From positions 1-36,629 of IMG/VR virus record IMGVR_UViG_3300037485_002345: a stretch of DNA of 36,629 bases; one strand, 5' to 3'. Source of the stretch: a virus. The position numbers were made by a program, and so were the translations under genes. The stretch's first letter is position 1, and each line of letters starts with the position of its first letter. Under the pieces are notes generated by a model. That model was not told the origin of the DNA, made no database searches, and worked only from the letters and a program-made list of their open reading frames with translations. This document shows, one piece after another, positions 13,165 through 20,938 of this stretch.

Positions 13165-13886
13165 TGCCACCCTTCTGCTTCGCTTAGCGAGGGCATACCG
13201 AGGCAAACCGCGAGGTCATCGTAGTGCGGATCCGGCCCTATCGTAGTGAAAATGGGGCGCCCAGCGACGTCAGCCATGCGCACCCGCGCCGGCCACTGCC
13301 CGCACCGCCTGCCATGGATGAAGAATCCCGTGGGCTTGTTGATCCCAAAATCCTTGGATTCACTGTAAAGTAGCAGGTCCGAGTTGCCTGGAATGAAATT
13401 CTTAGAATCCCCTCGTAACGTGAAGGTTTTTTCCACGTCGCTGTGGGTAACCCAGATTATGTTGACCGGCCAGCGGTGAATCATTGTCATCCATTCCACG
13501 AAAAACCCAGTGAATCTACCCCAATCTTCCCAGTCTAGCTTGCCATGGCCGGAGTTTGCCTTGATTTCGACCTCGAACAAAGTCTGAATAGTCGTGAGGT
13601 TGTCGACCACGATCGTCTTGCACTGGATTTTGCCGGCCTTCATAGCCTCACCGAGGGCTATAGTTTGGTCCTTAACGTCCGCCATGGTCTCGAACAGTAC
13701 GACAGGAATGTTCTCGTTGGCAATAGAGCGTAGCTCGTTTTTCGCCATGACTGGCGTAAAATAAACAGGAAACGGCCAAGTCGACGCAAACCGCGTTTTT
13801 CCTGACCCGTTAGCTCCATACAATAGCACCTTGATCCCCGTCGTTTCGATCTTGTTACACGTTGTGATTTTCAGAGATTTTCCCAT
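13161..13886 (-). CDS. RecA-like phage ATPase (Sak4 / AAA_24 type) for recombination
   Basis: Encodes 241 aa. Walker A is GANGSGKT (about residues 21-28) and Walker B is TIVVDNL (about residue 85-90). NIIWVTHSD near residue 145 would be the sensor strand. The size and motif order match single-strand annealing or strand-exchange ATPases of the Sak4 kind, which act with a phage SSB on ssDNA. The SSB candidate and two nucleases in the same operon support a recombination module. ATG at 13886 is preferred over the GTG at 13895 because of spacing from AAAGG. It lacks features of packaging ATPases of PRD1-like viruses. Confidence 0.8.
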   Translation of the reverse strand: MGKSLKITTCNKIETTGIKVLLYGANGSGKTRFASTWPFPVYFTPVMAKNELRSIANENIPVVLFETMADVKDQTIALGEAMKAGKIQCKTIVVDNLTTIQTLFEVEIKANSGHGKLDWEDWGRFTGFFVEWMTMIHRWPVNIIWVTHSDVEKTFTLRGDSKNFIPGNSDLLLYSESKDFGINKPTGFFIHGRRCGQWPARVRMADVAGRPIFTTIGPDPHYDDLAVCLGMPSLSEAEGWQ

Positions 13887-13901
13887 AGAATACACTACCT
13901 T

Positions 13902-14522
13902 TCACTTACTCATCGTTTTTACGCTGGCCAGTAAGGCCCTGGTTATGCCGATCGTTGCCTCGACATCAGATAATGCGTCGTGTGCCCGCACTAACTCGAC
14001 ACCAAATAACTCGGCCAAATCCGCCAATTTATAACTTTGTATGGACTTTCCAGCGATATTCGATAACCAGAACGCTAATTGCAACGTATCCATTACACGA
14101 AAATCGGCTTTTAAAAACAATTTTATAGCTTTAACGTGTCTAAACAAGATTGGTGCATCAAATCCAGCAACGTTGTGCCCAACGAGTTGTGCGACTGTGT
14201 ATAGTTTACCCGTTTTTGCGAAATTAACCTTAGTCGCATAATCTTTCAAAAACTCATTAAAGCTTTGTAAAGCGTTTGGCAACGTATAGGCAGTTTTCCA
14301 CGCTACAGCGGTATATACGTGGTTAAACCCAGTTAAACGCGCAGTTTCGATTTCTGCAAGACCTTTAGCCGACGGTATGATCTTTATTTCAAATTCCTCT
14401 ATCTCCGTAAACGTCGGGGCCGGTCCTGTAGCTATTGCGGCGATTTGCACGATTTCTGTGGAAGCTACATCTGTAGATGTGGTTTCTAGATCGAAAAACA
14501 CGTAATTTTGCTCTTTAGCCAT
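13902..14522 (-). CDS. DnaQ-like 3'-5' exonuclease
   Basis: Encodes 206 aa from ATG at 14522 with GAGGTAA upstream. The three DEDD exonuclease motifs are visible: FFDLETTSTD (residues about 8-16), GHNVAGFDAPILF (about 115), and HDALSDVEATIGI (about 185), giving a DEDDh-type site. The enzyme would degrade DNA or RNA from the 3' end. The polymerase already has a proofreading domain, so this is probably a separate nuclease for recombination or nucleotide recycling. The gene is clearly AT-rich compared with the polymerase. Confidence 0.9.
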   Translation of the reverse strand: MAKEQNYVFFDLETTSTDVASTEIVQIAAIATGPAPTFTEIEEFEIKIIPSAKGLAEIETARLTGFNHVYTAVAWKTAYTLPNALQSFNEFLKDYATKVNFAKTGKLYTVAQLVGHNVAGFDAPILFRHVKAIKLFLKADFRVMDTLQLAFWLSNIAGKSIQSYKLADLAELFGVELVRAHDALSDVEATIGITRALLASVKTMSK

Positions 14523-14527
14523 TTTTG

Positions 14528-15394
14528 TTACCTCGTTTTCTTTTTGGCCAAGCCCGTTTTGTCTTTCCCGCCGCTTAGGCAGTAGTCGAAGAAACTGCAC
14601 AGCCGATTGTACTTTGAACAGTTATGGCGCTTTCGTGGCCAGTTACCCAGGCGCTCACACATATCCCGCTCAAAGGCTATGTGGCGCATATCACGCTCAA
14701 ATGCCCTCGTCAAAGCCTTTCCAATGGAAACTTCTTCCCAATAGCAAGAAACTTCCCTAGTCTTTACAACGAGATCGACGACCACGCCAACACATTTACC
14801 GTACTTCTTCACATAGTCGCTCGTATTCCACAAATAGACTTGTCCAATGAGCTGCGCGTCCATCTGATACGATTTGACGAGATCCATGTAACGAGCGCCC
14901 GAGGTCTTGTGCTCTACAATCCACACCCCGTCGGTCTTAGTGATGACGTGGTCGATCCTCGCGCTGTAGGGAAAGGGCTTTTCCTGCTCCAAGGGGAGCT
15001 CGACCGCCGTGGTGAAGAAGCGCAGGTCTCGTGGCGCCTTGGGTCCGTAGAACTTCAGCCACGACTCGAACAGGCGACGGGTCTCAGCGCCGATGGCTGG
15101 TGTGACTTTTTCGATGCGCGTTAACAGATCAAAAGCGGGGGCCACCCCATCCTCATAGTAAATCGCAAGCAGTTCGTGGAATGCTCCACCAATCTCGAGC
15201 GCATCAGACAATGCGGTACTGTCGAGCCCCTTGACGTGCTTGAGGAAATAGCGTTGAGGGCAGCGGTTGAAGTCTGCCCACTTGCTATTACCGTTGACCG
15301 TTGGCCCGCCAAGCCGCTGCTCTTTGGGCAGCACTATTTCCCAACTCGGCGGTTGTTCGATTGCGGCATTCCAATCAATTTTGATTTCGTTCAT
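14528..15394 (-). CDS. PD-(D/E)XK nuclease, Cas4/RecB family, with probable Fe-S cluster
   Basis: Encodes 288 aa. Motifs in order: NRCPQRYFLKHV (Cys near residue 45), GGAFHELLA (about 70), SARIDHVI with the catalytic Asp (about 142), IVEHKTSG with the E-x-K pair (about 155), and a C-terminal NCSKYNRLCSFFDYC (about 259-273). The first Cys plus the three C-terminal Cys form the four-ligand 4Fe-4S arrangement of AddB/Cas4 nucleases. It is probably a 5' exonuclease that resects DNA for recombination. It lies next to the DnaQ-like and Sak4-like genes. It is not linked to any CRISPR array in this window. Confidence 0.88.
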   Translation of the reverse strand: MNEIKIDWNAAIEQPPSWEIVLPKEQRLGGPTVNGNSKWADFNRCPQRYFLKHVKGLDSTALSDALEIGGAFHELLAIYYEDGVAPAFDLLTRIEKVTPAIGAETRRLFESWLKFYGPKAPRDLRFFTTAVELPLEQEKPFPYSARIDHVITKTDGVWIVEHKTSGARYMDLVKSYQMDAQLIGQVYLWNTSDYVKKYGKCVGVVVDLVVKTREVSCYWEEVSIGKALTRAFERDMRHIAFERDMCERLGNWPRKRHNCSKYNRLCSFFDYCLSGGKDKTGLAKKKTR

Positions 15395-15611
15395 GTTTTT
15401 CTTTTATTACACGTATTGTGCGTTTTACTTCGGCACTTTCCATTCTAACTCGTCGAACGGTTGCACACGAAACGCCTAAATTTTTGGCCAGTTGTGCGGT
15501 ACTATCCACAGAATTTACTATGTACACTATATCCCTATAGGTTATTTTAGTTCTGCCTTCTTCTATAGCACAATCGGCAGCACGCCATTCAATAAAATTG
15601 CGTAGTTTCAT
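15375..15611 (-). CDS. Small helix-turn-helix protein
   Basis: Encodes 78 aa. The segment DSTAQLAKNLGVSCATVRRVRM (about residues 35-56) is a typical helix-turn-helix with the AQLAKNLGVS-x2-TVRRV recognition helix. The C-terminal part is basic (KRTIRVIKEKHERNQN). The start ATG at 15611 overlaps the upstream TAA (TAATG) and the end overlaps the nuclease gene by about 20 nt. It could be a transcription regulator or a DNA-specific accessory factor. Confidence 0.7.
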   Translation of the reverse strand: MKLRNFIEWRAADCAIEEGRTKITYRDIVYIVNSVDSTAQLAKNLGVSCATVRRVRMESAEVKRTIRVIKEKHERNQN

Positions 15612-15928
15612 TACCGATCCTCGGGCCAGTCAAACATTTCGTCAGCTACGCTTTGACGTTCTACAAAGAAGCTAACAAAACGTGGATCTGTTTTTTCGAT
15701 CAATCGTGCATAGAAAGATGTATAATTGTTATTCAATTTGAACCCGTCAGAACTTTGGGTTTTGAGCGCAACTTGCCAGCGCATTACCTCGAAAAGGCTC
15801 TTCATGCCCCAATGGCGTTGACCTGCGTTGCGTAACTGCTCAGCCATGTGGATCAGATCTCGCAAAACCTGTGGATTCTCTCGATGAAATCTCCAAAAGT
15901 CTCTAGTAAGCTTTGGCATCTTTTCCAT
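15611..15928 (-). CDS. Conserved hypothetical protein (phage/plasmid DNA-metabolism neighbour)
   Basis: Encodes 105 aa. It contains MKSLFEVMRWQVALKTQSSDGFKLNNNYTSFYARLI (residues about 42-77; short pieces quoted for recognition are SLFEVMRW and KLNNNYTSFYAR). This combination is familiar from small uncharacterised proteins of phages and mobile elements. The start could be ATG at 15928 or 15919. There is no membrane segment or metal site. The function is unknown. Confidence 0.7.
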   Translation of the reverse strand: MEKMPKLTRDFWRFHRENPQVLRDLIHMAEQLRNAGQRHWGMKSLFEVMRWQVALKTQSSDGFKLNNNYTSFYARLIEKTDPRFVSFFVERQSVADEMFDWPEDR

Positions 15929-15952
15929 TTTTTATATTACTCGCCTCTTTAC

Positions 15953-16486
15953 TCAGTCAATACACCAAGCGCTCACAAATATACCATGCTCGATAAGCTT
16001 AGCTTTTTCGTGCGGCCCTACGTCACCATACCTACCTAACGCAAGCAGAGCCGAGTCAAACTGTGCCACTTGCGGTGCACCCTCAAACGCCAGGCGCCCT
16101 CGGATGAAAGTGATTGACCGAGCGTTGGGCCACACGGCGCGCTGCCACCACTGGTTGCCGGGGGCAGCCGGAATAAGCACCAAAGCTCTAAACACCTTAG
16201 CGTAGATCTCTGTTATCCATTTCTCAAGACCGCCGTACTCGCGCCCATAAGGCGGATTACACCAACACCATTTATCGTCTAAATGTTCAAAGTCTTCAAA
16301 GTGAAGATCAAAAAAACCATTGTCACCGTTTTCTATTGAACAATATTCAGCACATTTAGTGTTATACTCATCGGCTGCAAGATCTGCCGCAAAGTTGAAA
16401 ACGCTGTTCAAGCTATCAAACAAATCCCGAGGCGTGCCCCAATCATCTCGCCTCGTTTCGCTGTAATTTGCTTTATTCTTTGACAT
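15953..16486 (-). CDS. Phage-type DNA N6-adenine methyltransferase (Dam family)
   Basis: Encodes 177 aa from ATG at 16486 (an upstream GTG at 16498 is possible). The N-terminal DDWGTPRDLFDSLN and the central CNPPYGRE (NPPY motif IV) identify the phage_N6A_MTase family. FFDLHF and FIRGRLAFEG are further family features. The enzyme would methylate adenine in DNA with S-adenosylmethionine as donor, most often at GATC, and could protect phage DNA from host restriction or affect replication timing. No partner endonuclease is seen. The actual target site cannot be told from sequence. Confidence 0.88.
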   Translation of the reverse strand: MSKNKANYSETRRDDWGTPRDLFDSLNSVFNFAADLAADEYNTKCAEYCSIENGDNGFFDLHFEDFEHLDDKWCWCNPPYGREYGGLEKWITEIYAKVFRALVLIPAAPGNQWWQRAVWPNARSITFIRGRLAFEGAPQVAQFDSALLALGRYGDVGPHEKAKLIEHGIFVSAWCID

Positions 16487-16673
16487 CGAATTGACCACAC
16501 CAACAAATGTTGGATGTTATTGGAAAAGCTTTCCAGTTTATCTCGTCACCGCTATAGCAGACAATCACCTTATCTTCGAGATTGGCTGCTGGCGGATTGA
16601 ACCGACATTCTCCAATGTCTGGATCGTTTTCTAGTACTGACCAAAAGTCACAATTTTCACATGAACGTTTCAC
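16473..16673 (-). CDS. Small zinc-ribbon-like phage protein
   Basis: Encodes 66 aa from GTG at 16673, overlapping the upstream stop as GTGA. CENCDFW at the N-terminus, GECRFNPPA in the middle and CWCGQF at the C-terminus give four or five Cys in a pattern common to small phage proteins that probably bind one metal ion. It overlaps the methyltransferase start region. The function is unknown; a regulatory or DNA-binding role is possible. Confidence 0.75.
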   Translation of the reverse strand: MKRSCENCDFWSVLENDPDIGECRFNPPAANLEDKVIVCYSGDEINWKAFPITSNICWCGQFDVKE

Positions 16674-17056
16674 GATAACACCACTGTGTTGTTGTGCTGG
16701 CGTTGGCGCAACTTGTCTTGTTGGGTCACTTGGTCGATGGCCGAGGGCAGGCGGTCCAGTAAGGTGTAGGCAAAGAGCTCGGCCATGCCTTTGACATACG
16801 GTGCGACCTCGGCCGGCCCGGCGTTCTTCAGCACAACGGCTGAAGGGATTGCGGCGGCAAGTCCTAACACCATAAACGCTTCATTCGGCTCTAGGTCTCC
16901 CAAACCCACCAATATGCGCCCCAATGCCTGCATGCACGCGTTCAATATGGTGGTTGGATCTTCGCCAGAATGTTTTTTCTGTATTTTACCTAAAGTCGAT
17001 TTAACGATCGCAATGTACGCCTTGTGTGCTTCGTCTGCTGTGACTGCATTGGTCAA
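16670..17056 (-). CDS. Hypothetical helical protein after the helicase
   Basis: Encodes 128 aa from a TTG start at 17056 that overlaps the helicase stop (TTGA), with GAAGGAAG as ribosome site. The product is helical with an alanine/leucine-rich hydrophobic middle (NEAFMVLGLAAAIPSAVVL) and a Gln/Arg-rich end (DKLRQRQHNN). The hydrophobic part is too short and interrupted for a confident membrane call. No family is recognised. Confidence 0.65.
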   Translation of the reverse strand: MTNAVTADEAHKAYIAIVKSTLGKIQKKHSGEDPTTILNACMQALGRILVGLGDLEPNEAFMVLGLAAAIPSAVVLKNAGPAEVAPYVKGMAELFAYTLLDRLPSAIDQVTQQDKLRQRQHNNTVVLS

Positions 17057-18654
17057 AGGACACTTCCTTCTCGTAGCCAGCGAAGCGCAATAGACTCGCT
17101 GGTCGGTTCCTCTTCGGCAAGTAATCCTCGCATTTGTGCGAGCGATCCATCTTCGCCGAGAGCGGTTTCACTAGCATTGGCCTTCTCGAGCAATGCCTTC
17201 ATCATTTGCCTATCAACACCTACTTGTGAGACAATGTAGGATGTTTGTATGTCTTTGAACACATTTCCAAAGCGGTAGTGACGCTTTTCGGCTTGGATAA
17301 GGTTCATAGGCGTCCAGTCGAGCTCCACAAAGACCGCCAGCCGGGCTGTGGTGAGGGCAATAGCAGTTGCCGCCGCCCCGATCGAAGCAATGAGCACACG
17401 GGGCTTGGTGTGGTCGCCAACGCGCCACTCGTTGACGATCTCGGTGCGCTTGCGGCTGTGGGTGTCACCGAGGAGCACGTCAACCGGAACACCGGGGCGC
17501 CCCCACTCTTTGAGAATGGCGGCAACCTCATGGTGCCAGACCCACAAGATCACCCGCTGATGGGCATCCACAAGATCGTCGATCTGGGTTAACGCATGAC
17601 GCGCCTTGGCGCGGCCGACAGCGAGACGAAGGGCGCCGAGGGCCCTTATGGCCTCGGCTGGCCGGGGGGCTGTAGAGTGACCACGCAGGCCCTCGAGCGC
17701 ATCCATAAGATCGCATGAGGGAATGGCGCAGTCAATTACCGTCCTCGTGTGAGCCGGAAGGACGATCTGAACTTGAGCTCGTGTGCGCTTGATCACACAC
17801 TCGGTGAGCCGCGTGGCAAGCTCGAGCTGGTTCGTGGGCTCGCCGTCTTCCAGGCCGAAGGATCCGGTCGTTGCTCCGCAGTAGTATTTGCGGAAATCAT
17901 ACTCACTGCCAAAGGCGTGAGGGCACGCACAGTCGAAGAGCCCCCACAGGGATCGAAGGCGGTTGCGCATCGGCGTGGCGGTGAGCAAGATCGTCTTCTC
18001 GCGGTGCACCATGCGGAACATTTGCGCCCACGTCACCCGCTTGTTGGTGAGCTGGTGAGCCTCGTCAGCTATGAGAGTCTGCGTTTGCCACTTTGAGCCC
18101 AACGTCATGCTCCCCGCGAGGGCCGGCAACAGGTTGTAACTCACGATCAACGCCTGGACGCGGTTGAAGTCACCGTTGCGCAAAGGCTCGCGGTAGACCT
18201 TGTGATCGAGCGTTTTGTAGGTCCATCCCATTCTCTGACATTCTTGTTCCCATACGACGATCGCACTTGACGGGCAGACAATAAGGGTATAGGCTTCGCT
18301 GGCGGTTGCGGAAGCTATAGCTGTTTTACCGATGCCCAAGTCTGACGCAAGTACCACACCGGTTCGCTTCGAGATGAAATCCACGTCCTCACGCTGGTAG
18401 GGTCGCAGCCAGGCAAGCTGGCCTGGTGTCGATCCCGTTGCGGACTGCGTAGGGGCCATGGTGCGCCAAGCTGCCGGCAGCAGCGGAAGGTGCGTGCGGT
18501 GAATATGGATCTCCGCGAGAGTCGGTCTCCCCATCTCGTTCAACAGTTCACAAAGGCGAATTCCTGGGGACGGTTTGTCAGTTGCGCGCACCATGGCATG
18601 CATCGCGTCACCAGACAAAATTTGCCAGTCGTGCGGTAACTTTACAGTCGGCAT
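17053..18654 (-). CDS. SNF2-family DEAD/DEAH-box helicase
   Basis: Encodes 533 aa. Motif Q-like LRPYQREDVDF (about 83) precedes Walker A SDLGIGKTA (about 105), DEAH in IADEAHQL (about 198), LLTATPMRN (about 225) and the C-terminal motif VI-like AEKRHYRFGN (about 457). Motif IV-V regions (VILWVWHHE, VLIASIGAAATAIAL) are also present. This is a compact SNF2 ATPase of the type common in phages and likely to translocate on dsDNA. It is the first gene of the leftward arm and probably acts in replication or recombination with the polymerase and nucleases downstream. Confidence 0.92.
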   Translation of the reverse strand: MPTVKLPHDWQILSGDAMHAMVRATDKPSPGIRLCELLNEMGRPTLAEIHIHRTHLPLLPAAWRTMAPTQSATGSTPGQLAWLRPYQREDVDFISKRTGVVLASDLGIGKTAIASATASEAYTLIVCPSSAIVVWEQECQRMGWTYKTLDHKVYREPLRNGDFNRVQALIVSYNLLPALAGSMTLGSKWQTQTLIADEAHQLTNKRVTWAQMFRMVHREKTILLTATPMRNRLRSLWGLFDCACPHAFGSEYDFRKYYCGATTGSFGLEDGEPTNQLELATRLTECVIKRTRAQVQIVLPAHTRTVIDCAIPSCDLMDALEGLRGHSTAPRPAEAIRALGALRLAVGRAKARHALTQIDDLVDAHQRVILWVWHHEVAAILKEWGRPGVPVDVLLGDTHSRKRTEIVNEWRVGDHTKPRVLIASIGAAATAIALTTARLAVFVELDWTPMNLIQAEKRHYRFGNVFKDIQTSYIVSQVGVDRQMMKALLEKANASETALGEDGSLAQMRGLLAEEEPTSESIALRWLREGSVL

Positions 18655-18808
18655 GCGTGACCTGGACCTTCCTCGATTCCCAAAACAGAGGTCAATCCTA
18701 GCAGTCCCGCAGGTATATCGTCAAGGCCCTAACGGCTTGACGGCGTTTAAAAAGGCGTGCTACGGAATTGACTCTGCGCGAGGAACGGAAGGAGGCAAAG
18801 GTCCATAT
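18655..18808. promoter_or_regulatory. Divergent control region between the two transcription arms
   Basis: The 154 bp between the helicase (leftward) and the DUF3987 gene (rightward) must hold promoters for both arms. An inverted repeat GTCAAG-N10-CTTGAC lies at 18720-18741, and its right arm overlaps a rightward TTGACG (18737-18742) that is followed after 18 bp by TACGGA, a weak -10. The motif GGTATATCGT (18711-18720) recurs in the intergenic region at 20412. Ribosome sites are AGGAGGCAAAGG for 18809 and GAGGAAGG/AGGT for 18654. Confidence 0.55.
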
Positions 18809-20071
18809 ATGACGACACGACCGGTCGGCATAAAGGTTGATTTTTCCAAATGTAAATGGGCAACGCCCGACGAGGAAACTGCAATGCTCATCCCAAAGGA
18901 AGGGGTCTTTAAAGACGTCTTAAACGAGCTCATCGCGTCTGCTGACGCGCCCGCGATCTACCACTTGGCTGCGGTGTTCACAACGTCAGCCGTTGCTTTG
19001 AGCCAATGCGATTTATGCATCGGAGACCTACGAAATCCATTTGTTGTGCCCATGTCCATGTGGAGCGCTGTGATCGGTGAGTCAGGAGACCGAAAGAGCT
19101 CGGCGCTCGAGCGCGCGGTCAACTCGCTACAGCAAGTCATGCCCGAGCGGATGTTCCCCTCTGACGCGAGCACAGAGGGCTGGCAGTTGGCCTTGAGCGA
19201 GCAACCCATCTCTCTGCTCTACCGGGACGAGTTGTCAGGCTTGTTCGATGCGACACAGCGCTCCTACTCGAACTCCCTGCGGTCTTGGCTGCTCGAGACC
19301 TGGACCGGTCACACCTTGATCCGCAAAACGCTCACCCACAAGGAATGCGTCATCACGCGGCCGAGGCTCTCGGTGCTCGGCGGTATCCCGCCAAGCGTCT
19401 TCGCCGAGAAAACGACCAGGGCGGACTGGCGCAGTGGGTTCTTGGCGAGGTTCATCTACTGGGGCGGGAAGCGCCAGAAGTGGTCTGCGCTGCCCTACGG
19501 CAACGAGTCGGGCAAGTACACCAAGTGGTTGAACACAGTTGCCAAGCCGTCGACCGGTACCCTTCACATCCCAGAACGAAACGCCGAACCGCTCTTCGAG
19601 TGGACCTACCAGAACGTCGAGCTCACGCGAAGTCTACACAAGCCCGAGGTCGAGTCTACCTTCCAGCGCCTTCAGGTCACCGGCTACAAGCTCGCAGCCA
19701 TCATCGAGATGTCAAAACGAGATAGACCGTTTGCCTATGGATCTAGCGAACAGGTGGTAGAAGTGTCGGAAGCCTCTGTGGTTTCTATTCTACCTATACT
19801 CGATATGATGAAAAGCACGATAGAACACGTCTTTGCCGATTCCAGTATGAGTAAAGATTTGATCGAAGAAAATCAGATTCTTAAGCTGTTCACTGTAGGT
19901 GTAAAACTTACTCGTAAAGATGTAGCCGATATTACCGGTTTTGGCAGTAAAAAGGTAAATGCTATATTATCCGATTTAGCCAGCAATGAGCAAATTCTTG
20001 AGCGTTTGGTGGATCCGGAGGGGGGAAAAGCTGGAGCGAAGAGAAAAGTTTATTTGAAAAACCCGATATAA
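18809..20071 (+). CDS. DUF3987-type primase/helicase-like ATPase
   Basis: Encodes 420 aa from ATG at 18809 (AGGAGG site; a longer frame from 18575 would run antisense through the helicase start and is not supported). A Walker A-like GESGDRKSSALE (about residues 89-100) and RDELSGLF (about 137, a Walker B-like pair) followed by PRLSVLGGIPPSVFAE match the DUF3987 family, which is found with phage and plasmid replication genes. The C-terminal 120 residues include a possible winged helix (LTRKDVADITGFGSKKVNAILSDLASN). It is the first rightward gene. Its last 370 bp are strikingly AT-rich. Confidence 0.8.
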   Translation: MTTRPVGIKVDFSKCKWATPDEETAMLIPKEGVFKDVLNELIASADAPAIYHLAAVFTTSAVALSQCDLCIGDLRNPFVVPMSMWSAVIGESGDRKSSALERAVNSLQQVMPERMFPSDASTEGWQLALSEQPISLLYRDELSGLFDATQRSYSNSLRSWLLETWTGHTLIRKTLTHKECVITRPRLSVLGGIPPSVFAEKTTRADWRSGFLARFIYWGGKRQKWSALPYGNESGKYTKWLNTVAKPSTGTLHIPERNAEPLFEWTYQNVELTRSLHKPEVESTFQRLQVTGYKLAAIIEMSKRDRPFAYGSSEQVVEVSEASVVSILPILDMMKSTIEHVFADSSMSKDLIEENQILKLFTVGVKLTRKDVADITGFGSKKVNAILSDLASNEQILERLVDPEGGKAGAKRKVYLKNPI

Positions 20072-20375
20072 CTATTTTTTTCCATCGGAAAAGAATCGAA
20101 AAATATTCTCGCCCAGTCGTAGCAAGGCTCGCAGCATATTTTTATTTTTTTCCTCGATTTGCACAACCCCCCCTGCGTCCTTTCCCTACATGCCCTCTTT
20201 TTGGCCCTCTTTTTAGCTACCTTTTTTAGGTGCTGATTCTAATTCAAAAGACGATAAAATCCAAGCGTAGTGCGAACTGATTAAGTTAGTCACCCGAAGG
20301 TATCCCTATAGGTGTACGAGGCATTTAGTCACATTTAGTTCTAGTGTAGTGTGCATAACACAAACAGGGGGTGCC

Positions 20376-20530
20376 CCACTCATGAAAAATGAAAAAAATA
20401 ATAGATATATAGGTATATCGTATAGTACCTAAGTATATGTAATTATTTAGTTTTTTATAGAATATGGACTATAGCAAAAAATATTTTTCCTAAAGAAAAA
20501 AATGGAAAAAAATAGGGGTAACGGCTCGTC
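20376..20530. other. AT-rich candidate DNA-unwinding element / origin
   Basis: Nearly uninterrupted A/T with runs such as aaaaaataatagatatatagg and three GAAAAAAAT-like repeats near 20385, 20497 and 20510. The 11-mer TATATCGTATA (20414-20424) is repeated at 25508-25518. Easy melting, repeats and location near the divergence of replication and virion genes suggest an origin or a strong regulatory region. There is no direct proof. Confidence 0.35.
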
Positions 20531-20772
20531 TAAACCCCACAAATCCTTCGGGAATAATATTTTTCAGGGGTAAAAATCTTGCGCAACAAAAATGCATCGT
20601 ATGAAGCCTCCGGCCCAGTCGCTGCGCGGGTTTCCGCGATTCGGTTGCTATCTGCACTTAATCTCACCTTTGCCCCTAAACCTGGAAACCATTGTACAAC
20701 AAATAGAGAATATACACCGTTTTGGTGCGTTTATGCATACGATTTTGGGTCGAATTGTGGAAATTACGTAGG

Positions 20773-20851
20773 TTTGTGGCACTGAACATCCCTGTTTTTG
20801 ACTTGGCACGACCTTTGCTTACTGAGCAGCATTCACAAAAAGTGCCACAAA
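20773..20851. repeat. 10-bp inverted repeat flanking a rightward promoter
   Basis: TTTGTGGCAC (20773-20782) and GTGCCACAAA (20842-20851) are perfect complements separated by 59 bp. They flank the candidate promoter at 20798-20825. They may be paired operator sites acting by looping, or a stem of an RNA. Confidence 0.6.
20798..20825 (+). promoter_or_regulatory. Candidate promoter of the virion operon
   Basis: TTGACT (20798-20803) is followed after 16 bp by TACTGA (20820-20825). The -10 is weak but resembles those of the other two candidates (TAATCT at 8504 and TACTCT at 25672). It lies 110 bp before the first virion-block gene and between the arms of a 10-bp inverted repeat. Confidence 0.4.
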
Positions 20852-20866
20852 AGGCAGCATTTCCTT

Positions 20867-20914
20867 GCTACGCTTTATAGCAACTGCTACTAATGCTAGC
20901 ACCTAGCTGAGCTA
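20867..20914. repeat. Cluster of TAGC/GCTA motifs upstream of the virion operon
   Basis: GCTA or TAGC occurs at 20867, 20878, 20886, 20895-20900 (GCTAGC), 20904 and 20911, i.e. every 7-11 bp. This is a smaller version of the phased array at 25529-25608. It ends 25 bp before the start codon at 20939 and overlaps the expected early transcribed region. It is a likely binding site for an RHH protein. Confidence 0.5.
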
Positions 20915-20938
20915 GGCCACCAAAACAGGAGAAAACCG

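Larger units (their letters stand above)
20072..20938. other. 867-bp AT-rich intergenic region between helicase and virion block
   Basis: No convincing gene is present. It contains a short T-rich hairpin (TTTTCC-ATC-GGAAAA near 20079-20094), a direct repeat GCCCTCTTTTT at 20192 and 20204, repeated CATTTAGT near 20315, a very AT-rich stretch at about 20376-20530, a 10-bp inverted repeat around a promoter (20773-20851), and a cluster of TAGC/GCTA motifs (20867-20914). A frame from TTG at 20579 to 20785 has a possible AGGGG site but poor protein character. It is a candidate for the replication origin plus the late promoter. Confidence 0.6.

Noticed and set aside
13161-13886. Genome-packaging ATPase of the PRD1/A32 type
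   Set aside because: The P-loop protein fits Sak4/RecA-like recombination ATPases in size, motifs and neighbours. No HerA/FtsK features are visible.
18575-18808. N-terminal extension of the DUF3987 gene
   Set aside because: It would overlap the helicase start antisense and include the divergent control region. The ATG at 18809 has a strong AGGAGG site.
20579-20785. 68-codon frame from TTG in the intergenic region
   Set aside because: A possible AGGGG site exists, but the start codon is weak, the product has no recognisable pattern, and the region is otherwise rich in regulatory repeats.
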